Part shown: positions 50,351 through 59,254 of the stretch, in pieces
Numbering within the stretch: position 1 is the stretch's first letter
Layout: every line of letters begins with the position of its first letter
Assembly (NCBI RefSeq): GCF_000739915.1
Contig: NZ_BBJT01000008.1
Coordinates: 124,001-188,000, forward strand
Source: Paenibacillus chitinolyticus NBRC 15660
Lineage (GTDB): Bacteria > Bacillota > Bacilli > Paenibacillales > NBRC-103111
DNA: 64,000 bases
Direction of reading: 5' to 3'
The notes under the pieces: generated by a model
Told to the model about the DNA's origin: nothing
Seen by the model: the letters and a program-made list of their open reading frames with translations, nothing else
The model's database searches: none
Position numbers and translations under genes: made by a program

Positions 50351-52951
50351 TCACTTCGTGCCGCCTGCCGTGCTGATTTCGACCGGTTCGGAATTATTTC
50401 TTCCCCCGACGGCTTTAACGACAAACTCGTAGGTTTGTGCGGAGTCGATGCCGTTCAGCGTATAGCTGTAGGCGGTTTGCCCGCTGACGGCCGGAACGTA
50501 GGCGCTCCAGTTAATGCCCGCCCTGCCGTTCTTCTCGTAAATACGGTAGCCTCTAACCGGCTCGGATGTGCCGGCGGGAGCTTTCCAGGAAATAACCGCC
50601 TTGCCCGACTGTTTGGCGGCGCTCGCATTTTCCACCTTGGCGGGTTTGCCGTCCGTCCGCTTGATGCTGTAGGACTCATAAACAGCGATGGGTTTGTCTT
50701 TTACGGCCGTATAAGACGTGAATTTAAGCACATCGCCGGTGATCGACACATCCACGAACATCTTCTTATTCGGCTGCTCGTTCTTGGCTGCGAAGAACGT
50801 ATCCGCTTTCGGGTTCAGATCGTAGAACTTCGAAGCGCCGGAGTTGCCCATCAGGTATACGGTGCCTTTCGGATTCACGACGTTGCCCTGCTCGTCGATA
50901 ATGACGTTTTTGATGGGAACGTTATTCAGCATCTGGTAGGATCTCATGTACATATGGTCATGTCCTTCGAAAACCATGTCAACGCCCAGCTCGTCGAATA
51001 CCGGAATCAGATACTTGCGATAAAACTTCACCCGATCGTCTTCCGCCGTGGCGTTGTCTCCCGAGGAATAAGGTCCTTTATGCATGGAAACGAATTTCCA
51101 TTTCTTATCCGATTTGGCCACCTGATTCCTCATCCATTCCAACTGCTTCGTAAATTGAGGATCGGCTTTATACGGGGAAACTTCCCCTTCGTACTGGGAA
51201 TTGATTTGCATAAAGAGCGCATCGCCGTATTCAAACGCGTAAACCGATCCGTCATGGGCACCGGTCCCGACATCCTTGGGCAGATTAAAGTGGTTGTAAA
51301 AATTGTTGTTGGGATAGTCCTCCACCTCGTGATTGCCGATAATCGGGGCGAACGGCACGTTGGCGAACTCTTTTTTCGGAACCCCCAGGAACCACTGCCA
51401 CAACTGCTCCAGATCGCCGTCATCCGTCAAATCGCCCGTCAGCAGGACGAATTTTGGATCTACCGTCTTCTCGATGGCTCTCTTGAACGTATCCTGCCAC
51501 AGCTCGAAATTGGATTTGCTGGAGCCCTGCGTGTCGGTCACGTACAGGAAATGAAAATCCTGATTGTCGGCCCGGTCCGTCGTAAAGGACCCGGTCTCGC
51601 TCCAGCCGTCCGCATCTCCGTTGCCGGCCCTGTAGACGTACTTCGTGCCCGGCTTAAGCCCGCTTGCAGTCGCTTTGTGACTGGCGAATTTCTTGTATTT
51701 CTTCGAGCTTCTGTCACCCGCGGTCATCAGCGTGTCGATGACAGTGACACTGCCCGTGTAGCTCTGCGCCAAGTCAGCCGGGAACGTGCCGTCCGGGGCT
51801 TTGGATGCTTCCACCACCTGGACAACCGTGCCCTTCACCGTTTCGGCCGTATACCAGTCGAACGAGATGCTTGTTTTCGGGTCGCCGTTGAACGTCATGT
51901 TCAGCAGAGACGGCGTTTTGACGCCGGAGTCCGGCAGCCTCGTCGTGAAGCTCCACGTAATGTCGGCGGACGGGGCTGCGCCGTCCTGGGCGCCTTTTAC
52001 GAGTTCCTTGGGAACGGTGACCTTGTAAGTTTTTCCGGCCGTCAGATCGGGATGGCTGATTTTGAGGGTGCTGCCGCTCACCGCCGACGAGACGCCGGAA
52101 AGCGAAGCGCCGCCGCTGTCCGTGATCGCCGCTTTATACGCGTTGTCCTGCACCACGGCTTTGTTGAAGGTCACGCTGATTTCGGTGTTCACAGCCGCAT
52201 CGGCCGCTCCCGGAGCGGGAGTTCTGCTTACAGCCGTCGTCGGCTGTTCCCCGGGTTCGCCGCTGCCGCGTTCGCCGGTCACAAGCACATCCTTGATCCG
52301 GCTGGAACCCGAGCTGGATACTGTGCCGCCGCTTACACTGGCGTTCGAGCTTACGACCCAGCGGATGTACAGCACATCCTGATAGCCAGCCCCTTGCGGC
52401 AAAGAGAGGTTCGTTAATTTGCAGGTACTATTCGGACAGCTGAAATTATTTTGGGCCAGGACCAGCTTCCCGTTCGGAATGTCCGTCCACGTCTGTTGAT
52501 CGGTGCTGAATTGAACTTTGAAATCTCGCGGGCCCGTGCTTGAGGAAGTCTGCTGCGATGATAGGGTGATGTTTTCATACCCTTTGGTGGAGAGTGCCGC
52601 GAGCCAGTATTTCTTGCCGCTGCCGTCGTGCCAGCCCTGATTGCGGACGCTGTTTTCGCCGGGTTCGTATGTGTACTGGTCGGTATTGGTGCCTACGTCG
52701 CGGATCGAAGAAGCCGATTGGAACACACCGCCCGTGGCGGGAAATACACCGTTACTGCCTTTGTCCTTGAAAATCCACTGCGCCAGCGTTTCTTTAACCG
52801 CCACCGCTTCCGTCTGTGCGCCATTGCCCGCTCCCGCCGTCCCGCTCGCCGAAACGGCTCCGGCCAAGTCGAGCGCCAGCAGCAGGAACACGACGAACAG
52901 ACTGATGGAACGCGTCATTCTTTTTCCGGGAAAAAATCGTTCCTTCCGCAT
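50351..52951 (-). CDS. Exported metallophosphoesterase of the purple acid phosphatase type
   Basis: An 866-residue secreted phosphoesterase. The start ATG 52951 follows gaggagaggaag and gives a signal peptide (MTRSISLFVVFLLLALDLAG). After a beta-rich discoidin-like region (about 40-225) comes an SbsA Ig-like domain (about 240-330, TPAPGAADAAVNTEISVTFN), then a purple acid phosphatase N-terminal Fn3-like domain (345-445) and the calcineurin-like catalytic domain (450-740) with metal motifs FLYVTDTQ, LLTGDLTDDGD, PIIGNHEVED, SMHKGPYSSGD and FEGHDHMYMRS. A final Fn3 domain (770-866) ends the protein; there is no anchor. The first metal Asp sits in VTDTQ rather than the commoner DxH, as in some diesterase-like members. 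Substrate unknown. Confidence 0.88.
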   Translation of the reverse strand: MRKERFFPGKRMTRSISLFVVFLLLALDLAGAVSASGTAGAGNGAQTEAVAVKETLAQWIFKDKGSNGVFPATGGVFQSASSIRDVGTNTDQYTYEPGENSVRNQGWHDGSGKKYWLAALSTKGYENITLSSQQTSSSTGPRDFKVQFSTDQQTWTDIPNGKLVLAQNNFSCPNSTCKLTNLSLPQGAGYQDVLYIRWVVSSNASVSGGTVSSSGSSRIKDVLVTGERGSGEPGEQPTTAVSRTPAPGAADAAVNTEISVTFNKAVVQDNAYKAAITDSGGASLSGVSSAVSGSTLKISHPDLTAGKTYKVTVPKELVKGAQDGAAPSADITWSFTTRLPDSGVKTPSLLNMTFNGDPKTSISFDWYTAETVKGTVVQVVEASKAPDGTFPADLAQSYTGSVTVIDTLMTAGDRSSKKYKKFASHKATASGLKPGTKYVYRAGNGDADGWSETGSFTTDRADNQDFHFLYVTDTQGSSKSNFELWQDTFKRAIEKTVDPKFVLLTGDLTDDGDLEQLWQWFLGVPKKEFANVPFAPIIGNHEVEDYPNNNFYNHFNLPKDVGTGAHDGSVYAFEYGDALFMQINSQYEGEVSPYKADPQFTKQLEWMRNQVAKSDKKWKFVSMHKGPYSSGDNATAEDDRVKFYRKYLIPVFDELGVDMVFEGHDHMYMRSYQMLNNVPIKNVIIDEQGNVVNPKGTVYLMGNSGASKFYDLNPKADTFFAAKNEQPNKKMFVDVSITGDVLKFTSYTAVKDKPIAVYESYSIKRTDGKPAKVENASAAKQSGKAVISWKAPAGTSEPVRGYRIYEKNGRAGINWSAYVPAVSGQTAYSYTLNGIDSAQTYEFVVKAVGGRNNSEPVEISTAGGTK

Positions 52952-53003
52952 TTTGCTTCCTCTCCTCATGTGATCAGATGGGTAAAGCGGTGCATCCGCA
53001 AAA

Positions 53004-53017
53004 TTAAAGCGCTTTAA
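53004..53017. promoter_or_regulatory. Perfect 14-base palindrome upstream of the phosphoesterase gene
   Basis: TTAAAGCGCTTTAA, 53 bases before the start codon; a likely operator, LacI-like in appearance. No regulator gene adjoins it. Confidence 0.45.
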
Positions 53018-53128
53018 CTTTGCTCCATTTATCTTATCACGGACTCCAAATTTTTGTAAATTATCAAAGATAAGTGAGTAACCAAACAAAAGGGCGCCGG
53101 CATGTCCGTCCTCGCAGTGACGCAGCAC

Positions 53129-53160
53129 AAAAAGCACGGGTCCTCGCGGACTCGCGCTTT
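53129..53160 (-). terminator. Terminator of the GNAT gene
   Basis: AAAGC-GCGAGTCC/GGACCCGTGCTTT stem on the minus strand, followed by TTTTGTGC. Confidence 0.6.
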
Positions 53161-53226
53161 CGACAAAGCCGTGCGGCTGTAGGGCTCCTCAGCCTTTCCT
53201 GTAAACCGAACGGGCCGCCCGGTTCG

Positions 53227-53634
53227 TCAGCCTTTCATAACACTGTCGGAACTGTACGTATCCGAGTATTGCGTCTCGCCTTCCTTCAGCCACACATCCG
53301 CAAATTCGTCCGGATTTTGCTTAAATTGCTCCAATACGTACGAGCAGGCGGGAATAATTTTTCTGCCGTTCTCGCGGGCCTCCGCAACGACATAATCCAG
53401 CAGCATTCGACCCAGGTTGCGGCCCCGGTACTTGGGATCGATAAACGTATGGTTGACGATCCATGTGTCTACGTCGACCATATGGTACGTCATTTCTCCC
53501 ACCGTGCCGCCTATGCCTGTCAGGATATAGCTGGTTCCCTGCTTCTGGACCACGATGTCCACATATCCCTCTTCGCCCGTCTCGCGGGGGGCGGAGTTCT
53601 TTTCCTCCGGCAAGTTCTCGTTCAATTCACTCAT
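53227..53634 (-). CDS. Small GNAT-like N-acetyltransferase (YjdJ type)
   Basis: A 135-residue protein with the short Gcn5-related fold: WIVNHTFIDPKYRGRNLGRM and LLDYVVAEARENGRKIIPAC match the YjdJ-type GNAT domain, with the acetyl-CoA loop YRGRNLG. In this branch the last part contains SYVLEQFKQNPDEFADVW. An extra N-terminal 30 residues (acidic/Glu-rich) precede the fold. A strong aggaggtgcg site lies before the ATG. It is monocistronic. Substrate unknown. Confidence 0.85.
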   Translation of the reverse strand: MSELNENLPEEKNSAPRETGEEGYVDIVVQKQGTSYILTGIGGTVGEMTYHMVDVDTWIVNHTFIDPKYRGRNLGRMLLDYVVAEARENGRKIIPACSYVLEQFKQNPDEFADVWLKEGETQYSDTYSSDSVMKG

Positions 53635-53966
53635 TTTATCGCACCTCCTGAAAAGAGTTATCGTTCCGTAGGCAAGCGGATGAAACCGCGCTATAGAACC
53701 TCTTTACCCTAAGAGAGGGGTTGTGAAGCTGATTTTCCCCGGCGACAGCCTTCCCGAAACCTCTCTTCAACTCCCGAAAAGAAAGGGGTTTTTTGGCGAA
53801 AAAACGAAGGGTTCGCGCGCCTATTCCGCATTCCGTGTCGAATGGAGCTAATTTCTACAAATAAGGACAAAAACTGAACAAAAATTGTCGATTACTTTTT
53901 TAATTGGTTGTGGTACTATAATTTGTAAAATACTTTATCTAATTAAAGTTTTGGGATTTTCTATTT
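53635..53966. other. Intergenic region upstream of the membrane protein gene
   Basis: No gene is seen. AAGAGAGGGGTT (53712-53723) can pair with AACCTCTCTT (53758-53767), a possible hairpin. A TATAAT (53917-53922) is a possible -10 for the rightward gene, but no good -35 precedes it. Confidence 0.35.
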
Positions 53967-53981
53967 TTGCAAGCGCTTCGA
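53967..53981 (+). promoter_or_regulatory. Possible CcpA (cre) site
   Basis: TTGCAAGCGCTTCGA matches 14 of 15 cre positions and lies between the possible -10 (53917) and the start codon at 54070, where binding would repress. Confidence 0.45.
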
Positions 53982-54069
53982 TAACCTAAAAATCACGACT
54001 CTTTCCCCAAATTAACTATGAAAACGGATGAATGGACATCTTATTTTAACAAGGAGGTGAAAACAGACT

Positions 54070-55044
54070 ATGTACCTTCCAAAATGGAGCGGTTTGTACG
54101 TCCACGTCAAATGGTTTACCGAAGATCACGTCTGGAACCCGCAGCCCATGGCCAAAGTCATCACGCCCGCTTTTCTGCTGTGGCTTGGGGTCACACTGGC
54201 CGCCCTGCTCGTCTGTGTCCTCTTCAGCGAATCGTTGGAGCGGATCGATCTTGTACGCCGGGTTCATCAGTTTTTGAACGGATTAAAGCGCTACCAATTG
54301 CTTATTCTGCGCGTCGGTGTCGGTTTGGGCCTGCTGATGCAGCTTTTTACGGGCACGTATCTCGCGCCGTCTTTCGTATCGGACCATGTCTGGGTATACG
54401 CCGTGCTGATTCTGGCTATCGCGGGGCTTCTCCACCGCAGGCTGCTGGTCGTGAGCGGGGCCGCACTCGCTGTGCTGTATGGGTATTCCCTCGTTACATA
54501 CGGGCTCTTCCACGGGCTTGATTATTTTTTCTACGCCGGCGTTATTTATTACCTGCTCGTCACCGAGAGCCGCTGGAAGCAAACGGCTACACCCGTTCTC
54601 TACCTATGCACGGGGCTGTCCCTCGCTTGGCTTTCCATGGAAAAAATGACACTGGCCAAGCTCGCCTGCTCGCTTATGCACGAGTACGGACTCCCTACGC
54701 TCGGCTTCACGGTTGAAGATTTCGTGCTGATCAGCGCGTTTATCGAAATGGGGCTCGCCTGGGCTTTTATCATGGGGATCATGAACCGCTTCACGGCTAT
54801 TCTGCTTACCAGCGTTTTTCTCATGACGACCACCTTTTTCGGGTTCAAAGAAATCGTGGGCCACACCATTATGCATACGATTCTTATTTTGTTCATTATC
54901 GAAGGGAGCGGTGCCGCCAAAACGTTATACCAGTTCCACCGTACACCCGTCATGCGATGCTTGTTCGTTGCCGTTAACTTCTGCATCATCGTGTTTGGCT
55001 TGATGGGCATTTATATCTGGCTGGGACAATTTAATCCACTCTAA
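54070..55044 (+). CDS. Uncharacterised multi-pass membrane protein (DoxX-like)
   Basis: A 324-residue protein with about eight to nine predicted membrane helices and no recognised catalytic motif. Conserved-looking polar positions occur in MHEYGLPTLGFTVEDFVLIS and FKEIVGHTIMHTILILFIIE, with two His residues in the last block, reminiscent of DoxX-like or metal/haem-interacting membrane proteins. The N-terminal WFTEDHVWNPQPM is a hydrophilic start. The ribosome binding site aaggaggtgaaaa is among the strongest in the window, suggesting high expression. It stands alone between terminators. Family assignment is tentative. Confidence 0.7.
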   Translation: MYLPKWSGLYVHVKWFTEDHVWNPQPMAKVITPAFLLWLGVTLAALLVCVLFSESLERIDLVRRVHQFLNGLKRYQLLILRVGVGLGLLMQLFTGTYLAPSFVSDHVWVYAVLILAIAGLLHRRLLVVSGAALAVLYGYSLVTYGLFHGLDYFFYAGVIYYLLVTESRWKQTATPVLYLCTGLSLAWLSMEKMTLAKLACSLMHEYGLPTLGFTVEDFVLISAFIEMGLAWAFIMGIMNRFTAILLTSVFLMTTTFFGFKEIVGHTIMHTILILFIIEGSGAAKTLYQFHRTPVMRCLFVAVNFCIIVFGLMGIYIWLGQFNPL

Positions 55045-55085
55045 TTTTCGGAAAGAAGGAAACTGATAAACACTTCTCCCTCAAC

Positions 55086-55134
55086 AAAAAAAGGACGCGG
55101 GCTTATCGCTTGGAACAGCCCCGTCCTCTTTTAC
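55086..55134. terminator. Bidirectional terminator
   Basis: AAAAAGGACG-GGGC and GCCCCGTCCTCTTTT arms between the convergent membrane protein gene and the following minus-strand gene. Confidence 0.7.
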
Positions 55135-55179
55135 ATTTGCGTACCCTTGCTCTGTCTATAATCGCGCGGAACAAGCCCG

Positions 55180-55830
55180 TTATCGGCCCCGGTCGGCACG
55201 CAGCCCCAGACCTTCCAGCTCCGTCAGGGCGTCTTTCGCGCTCCGCTGCGGATTTAGCGCCGCTATAAGCTCTTCCGTAACAGCCGCACCGGCGAATAGC
55301 CCGCGTACCGCTTCAAGATCGACCGGTTTCTCGTAGTAGGACACGGCCCACTCCGCATGTTCCTCCGGTGTATGCTTCAGATAGCCGAGCAGAAAATCGG
55401 ACCCGTCATCCTCCCCTTCGGCCTCTTGGGGCTCTCCGGTCTTCCATGCCGAATCGCCGGCCTGCCGCCAGATGCAGAACGTAACGTCCTCCCGTTCGAA
55501 CAGGTCGTTGTCCAAATAGGCCAACAGTCCGGCGGGTGCCGTCTCATACATGCCCGGCCATATGCCATACTCCTCGCGGGCATGCGGGCTGAGAGGCGAC
55601 ATGTGGTCGAAGCCCTTCATGATGACTCCTTCTTCCGCGAAAACCACGTACACGTCATCGCCCGCCCCGTTGTCGACGATCCCTAAAGCGGCGTCTTCTT
55701 TCCAGTCCGGCACGTACCGGTACACTCTCAGCCAATCTTCCTCGTTCATGATTACATCCAAAGCGGCCATATGCAGCAGCTGCCTTTTCAGCTCAGCCGG
55801 TTCCGGCAGCGGCTGTCCCCAGTTTTTCAT
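55180..55830 (-). CDS. Hypothetical protein
   Basis: A 216-residue acidic soluble protein with no recognised domain. The start ATG 55830 is chosen because cagggggagaacga precedes it; the frame extends seven codons more. Recognisable features are a helical N-terminus (MKNWGQPLPEPAELKRQLLH), the block DDVYVVFAEEGVIMKGFDHM, and a helical tail (SYYEKPVDLEAVRGLFAGAA). Such proteins occur singly in Bacillales and are sometimes immunity-like; this is only a guess. Confidence 0.7.
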   Translation of the reverse strand: MKNWGQPLPEPAELKRQLLHMAALDVIMNEEDWLRVYRYVPDWKEDAALGIVDNGAGDDVYVVFAEEGVIMKGFDHMSPLSPHAREEYGIWPGMYETAPAGLLAYLDNDLFEREDVTFCIWRQAGDSAWKTGEPQEAEGEDDGSDFLLGYLKHTPEEHAEWAVSYYEKPVDLEAVRGLFAGAAVTEELIAALNPQRSAKDALTELEGLGLRADRGR

Positions 55831-56035
55831 TCGTTCTCCCCCTGTCGGCAAGGTTTCTCCGGCTCCTCGCGGGAGCCTTTTCTATCCGAATCCTATTCCT
55901 CGTTCTCTATGCGGATCCTCCTTATCGTACAAAAGTGTTCCTGCCTGCACAAGTCGTGAGATCCTGCTGCGTATCCTCGTCCTACCGCACCTCAAACGCG
56001 GCACTCCGGACATCACACTTAACGCTTGAAAAGCG

Positions 56036-57223
56036 TTATTCGGTGGCAGCCTGGTGTTCTATCGAATCCGCTTGAGTACGGAATGCACTCATTTTAATCA
56101 GAATCAGAACAAACGCGAGTCCTGCAAACAAAACCCCGCTCCAGATAAGCTGATGCACACCGAGCCGGGAAATAAACCAGCCTCCCGCCGCGCTTCCTAT
56201 CGTAATCCCCAGATTCGAAAACGATACGAAAAGACTGTTGCCGAACTCGGGAGCTTCCCCCGATTCCTCCATCAGCCATGTCTGGCTGATAATGAGCCCG
56301 CCTGAGTGTACAATCCCCCACAAGACAATCATTCCGATCATCGGAACCAGATAGGACCCCAGCCAGTAGTTCATCAAATAAATGACGGCGTACAGAAGCG
56401 GAAACAGCAGTACCGTCTTCTTCACGTTCTTTTGCAGCAAAACACCAAACAGAAAATTTCCCATAATCATAACGACACCGAACACCATCAGCATCGCGCT
56501 GATTAACGAGCCTGTCATGCGGGTCACTTGGCCCAGATACTCCGCAAAGTAGCTGTACACCGAGAACATAGCCGCAAACAGGCACATAACGGCCGCAATA
56601 TTCAGCCATAAGCCCGGTTTCCGCAAAATACCGAGCTGTTTGCCGTACGACATTCTTTCCTTAACCGGCATGGACGGCAGCCAGAAAAGGATGCCCATAA
56701 ATGCGGCCCCGTTCACAAGGGCCCCGAACAGAAACGCCGCTTCCAGCGAAAGCTGCTCCGCCAAATAAGAAGTGAGGGGAACTCCGAAAGCGAACCCGAC
56801 CATAATGCCGGCAAAAACTTTAGTCACCGCTTGGCCGCTCTTTTCCGGGGGAACGAGCTTGGCGGCAGTCACCAGCGCTACCGAGAAAAACACCGGGTGG
56901 AAGAACGCCGGGAGGATGCGGAACAGCAGCATCACGTTGTAGCTGGCCGTCATCATGTAAACGAGGTTGGAAATCGCGAAGACAAGGACGGAAAGAAGCA
57001 AAATCCGTTTGCGATTTATTCCCGAGGCAAGCAGTGTCAGGAACGGTCCGGACAGAGCCACCACGAGAGCAAACGCGCTGACCAGCAGGCCCGATTGGGA
57101 GGCCGTTACCCCGAATTTCTCCGTAATTTGGGGCAGTACTCCGACCACTCCTATTTCTGTCGTAATAATGCCGAAAACGCCCAAGGCGAGAATCACAATG
57201 AGCAGCGTATTTCTCTGTTTCAT
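56036..57223 (-). CDS. MFS transporter (AraJ/YdhP-type efflux)
   Basis: A 395-residue major facilitator with 12 predicted membrane segments. The first helix LLIVILALGVFGIITTEIGV, the loop after helix 2 (LLASGINRKRILLLSVLVFA) and GFAFGVPLTSYLAEQLSLEA match the AraJ/YdhP subgroup of proton-coupled drug or sugar exporters. ATG 57223 is chosen for its aggagtg ribosome binding site; the frame extends upstream through the operator region. It lies downstream of arsR on the same strand but has its own operator-bearing upstream region. ArsR control could make it an arsenic or organo-arsenic exporter, yet the subgroup usually handles other compounds. Confidence 0.88.
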   Translation of the reverse strand: MKQRNTLLIVILALGVFGIITTEIGVVGVLPQITEKFGVTASQSGLLVSAFALVVALSGPFLTLLASGINRKRILLLSVLVFAISNLVYMMTASYNVMLLFRILPAFFHPVFFSVALVTAAKLVPPEKSGQAVTKVFAGIMVGFAFGVPLTSYLAEQLSLEAAFLFGALVNGAAFMGILFWLPSMPVKERMSYGKQLGILRKPGLWLNIAAVMCLFAAMFSVYSYFAEYLGQVTRMTGSLISAMLMVFGVVMIMGNFLFGVLLQKNVKKTVLLFPLLYAVIYLMNYWLGSYLVPMIGMIVLWGIVHSGGLIISQTWLMEESGEAPEFGNSLFVSFSNLGITIGSAAGGWFISRLGVHQLIWSGVLFAGLAFVLILIKMSAFRTQADSIEHQAATE

Positions 57224-57267
57224 GCAGCAAACACTCCTGTCTGACTCGTATTTTGTATCTATGTGGA

Positions 57268-57286
57268 ATGAGAAGTGAATTCTCAT
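57268..57286. promoter_or_regulatory. Inverted repeat in the MFS leader
   Basis: ATGAGAA-GTGAA-TTCTCAT, 45 bases upstream of the MFS start; possible second regulatory element. Confidence 0.4.
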
Positions 57287-57314
57287 GAATAAGGATCATT
57301 CATATTATTATTTA

Positions 57315-57335
57315 TATATCTAGATATATAGATTT
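57315..57335. promoter_or_regulatory. ArsR-type operator upstream of the MFS gene
   Basis: Contains the palindrome ATCTAGAT and the tail ATAGATTT; identical at 20 of 21 positions to the site in the arsR promoter. Confidence 0.65.
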
Positions 57336-57361
57336 ATTTGAGTAAAAAAAAGCGCTCCTTC

Positions 57362-57673
57362 CTAAAGTTCATTCCGGATATAATCGGCAAACTCCCGGAT
57401 TGTTTTTTCATTGCGTCTGTAAAACGTCCACTTGCCTATCCGTTCCGATTCGACTAGTCCTGCCTTCTGCATAGTCGCTAAATAGCTGGAGATTACCGAT
57501 TGCGCAAGCCCCGTCTTCCCCTGCATATCCGCTACGCAGACTCCGGTCTTGAATTCGATGCCGTGCTGGATATAAGGCGCCGGGTCGAAATGTTCGGCAG
57601 GATCTTTGAGCCATTCGAGAATTTGCCGCCTTGTTTCGTTGGCCAATGCTTTATAGATCAATAAAGGTTCCAT
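57362..57673 (-). CDS. arsR: ArsR family transcriptional repressor
   Basis: A 103-residue winged-helix repressor. MEPLLIYKALANETRRQILE, the recognition segment LAQSVISSYLATMQKAGLVE and the wing RIGKWTFYRRNEKTI are typical of ArsR/SmtB. Cys residues are sparse: one Cys in TGVCVADMQGK, in the loop preceding the recognition region, so the classical CVC arsenite motif is not present. ATG 57673 has an agggag just one base upstream, too close for normal use, and the -10 element (57681-57686) puts transcription start at about the ATG itself. It lies just downstream of arsB and upstream of the MFS gene. Longer frames upstream contain no valid start. Confidence 0.85.
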   Translation of the reverse strand: MEPLLIYKALANETRRQILEWLKDPAEHFDPAPYIQHGIEFKTGVCVADMQGKTGLAQSVISSYLATMQKAGLVESERIGKWTFYRRNEKTIREFADYIRNEL

Positions 57674-57680
57674 GCTCCCT

Positions 57681-57708
57681 ATTATATCTAGATTTATAGA
57701 TTTGTAAA
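57681..57708 (-). promoter_or_regulatory. arsR promoter with operator in the spacer, probably leaderless transcript
   Basis: Minus strand TTTACA (57703-57708), 16-base spacer and TATAAT (57681-57686). The operator (57683-57703) covers spacer and -10. The start of transcription would be within one or two bases of the ATG at 57673. Confidence 0.6.
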
Positions 57709-57732
57709 CCACCGGTCCGCTAACCGCCCGCG

Positions 57733-59032
57733 TCAAGCCAGAATCCTTAACCAGAAGTACAGGCCCAGCAGAGTAATAAACAACGTAGGAACGGTAAGAA
57801 GAACCCCCGTTTTAAAATAAACACCCCAGGAGATTTTCACTCCTTTGGAATTCAGGACATGGAGCCAGAGCAGCGTCGCCAGGGAACCGATAGGGGTAAT
57901 TTTGGGTCCCAGGTCGGAGCCGATCACATTCGCATAGATCAGCGCTTCTTTCGCGGGACCCGCCGCGCTGGTTGCGTCAATGGCGAGGGCGTCAATCATG
58001 ACGGTAGGCAAGTTGTTCATGAGCGAAGAAGTCAAAGCGGCAAGAAAACCCATCCCCATTGTCGCCGCGAACATTCCCCGGTCAGCCGCCGCCTGAATAA
58101 CACCGGCCAGCAGATCCGTTAAGCCTGCATTGCGCAGCCCGTATACGACCACATACATCCCGACGGAAAAAAAGACGATCGCCCCTCGGAGCACCTTTCA
58201 CCACTTCCCGGACCGGAACGGCAGAGCTTTTACGCGCCATCAGCAGCAAGAAAAAGGCCATAACACCGGCGATAACCGACACGGGAATGTTCAGATACTC
58301 GCTGACGAAATACCCGGCTAGCAGAACTCCCAGAACCACCCACGACAATCGGAACATGGCGGGATCTTTAAGCGCATCCGCCGGTCTTTTCACCTGCTCC
58401 GCGTCAAAACGCCTGGGAATACTTTTCCGGAAGAAAAGATACAGCACCAGAATGCTGGCAGCCAGCGAAAATAAATTCGGCACGATCATCCGCCCGGCGT
58501 ATTCCATGAAACTGATCCCGAAATAGTCTGCCGAAACGATATTCACCAGATTGCTGACGACCAGCGGCAGGGACGTCGTGTCCGCAATAAAACCGCTGGC
58601 GATAATGAATGGGAACACTTTCTTCTCGTCGAAACGAAGCGCCCGTACCATGGCCAGCACAATCGGAGTCAATATCAACGCGGCTCCGTCATTGGCAAAA
58701 AACGCCGAGACAAATGCTCCGAGCACCGATACATATATAAACATGCGAAGACCGCTGCCTTTGGCCGCTTTGGCCATGTGCAGCGCCGCCCACTCAAAAA
58801 AACCGATCCGGTCCAGAATCAGCGAGATCAAAATAATCGCCACGAATGTCAGCGTTGCGTTCCAGACGATATTCGTGACATCCCACACATCCTGAAAGGT
58901 GACCACACCCGCCAGAAGAGCTGCCGCCGCTCCGGCACAAGCCGACCAACCGATAGACAAATTTCGGGGCTGCCAAATAATCAGCGTCAACGTAATCAAA
59001 AAAATGAGACACGCCCACACTACAGTACTCAC
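57733..59032 (-). pseudogene. arsB: Arsenical pump membrane protein ArsB, broken by a one-base insertion
   Basis: Two overlapping frames together make one ArsB-type arsenite/antimonite antiporter. The N-terminal frame (GTG 59032, ggagg eight bases upstream) covers about 280 residues to [11 protein letters not shown] and then runs into nonsense; the C-terminal frame takes over at [20 protein letters not shown] and finishes the protein. Total length, 1300 bases, is one more than a multiple of three. The shift lies at a CCCC run (58182-58185, GGGG on the coding strand). The rest of the ion-transporter fold is undamaged ([32 protein letters not shown]). So this is either a very recent mutation or a sequencing error, otherwise a working gene of about 432 residues. 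Confidence 0.85.
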
Positions 59033-59136
59033 TGCACCAACCTCCAACTTAACGCTTCGTTCACGAAATACCGCTAATTTTTCGTTATAAGAGCCCTGTA
59101 ATCCGGAATATTTTAAAAGAATTTCAAATCGATATT

Positions 59137-59165
59137 ATTATATAACCATATATTTATATACACAA
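59137..59165 (-). promoter_or_regulatory. Candidate arsB promoter
   Basis: Minus strand TTGTGT (59160-59165), 17-base spacer, TATAAT (59137-59142), in a TA-rich stretch only loosely similar to the ArsR operators. Confidence 0.45.
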
Positions 59166-59254
59166 CCTATTTTCCCGGATTCCAGATATGTCGGAGTAGA
59201 TTTTCGACATACAGTTGAGTTTTGCAAGTATTTCATCTCTGCTCTGAAAGCTGC

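Noticed and set aside
50273-52417. 714-codon plus-strand frame opposite the phosphoesterase
   Set aside because: Antisense of a clear metallophosphoesterase; product has no recognisable domain.
58082-58194. Programmed frameshift in arsB
   Set aside because: The site lacks a recognisable slippery heptamer at the shift point, no stimulatory hairpin is apparent, and ArsB families are not known to use recoding; a simple indel or read error is more likely.
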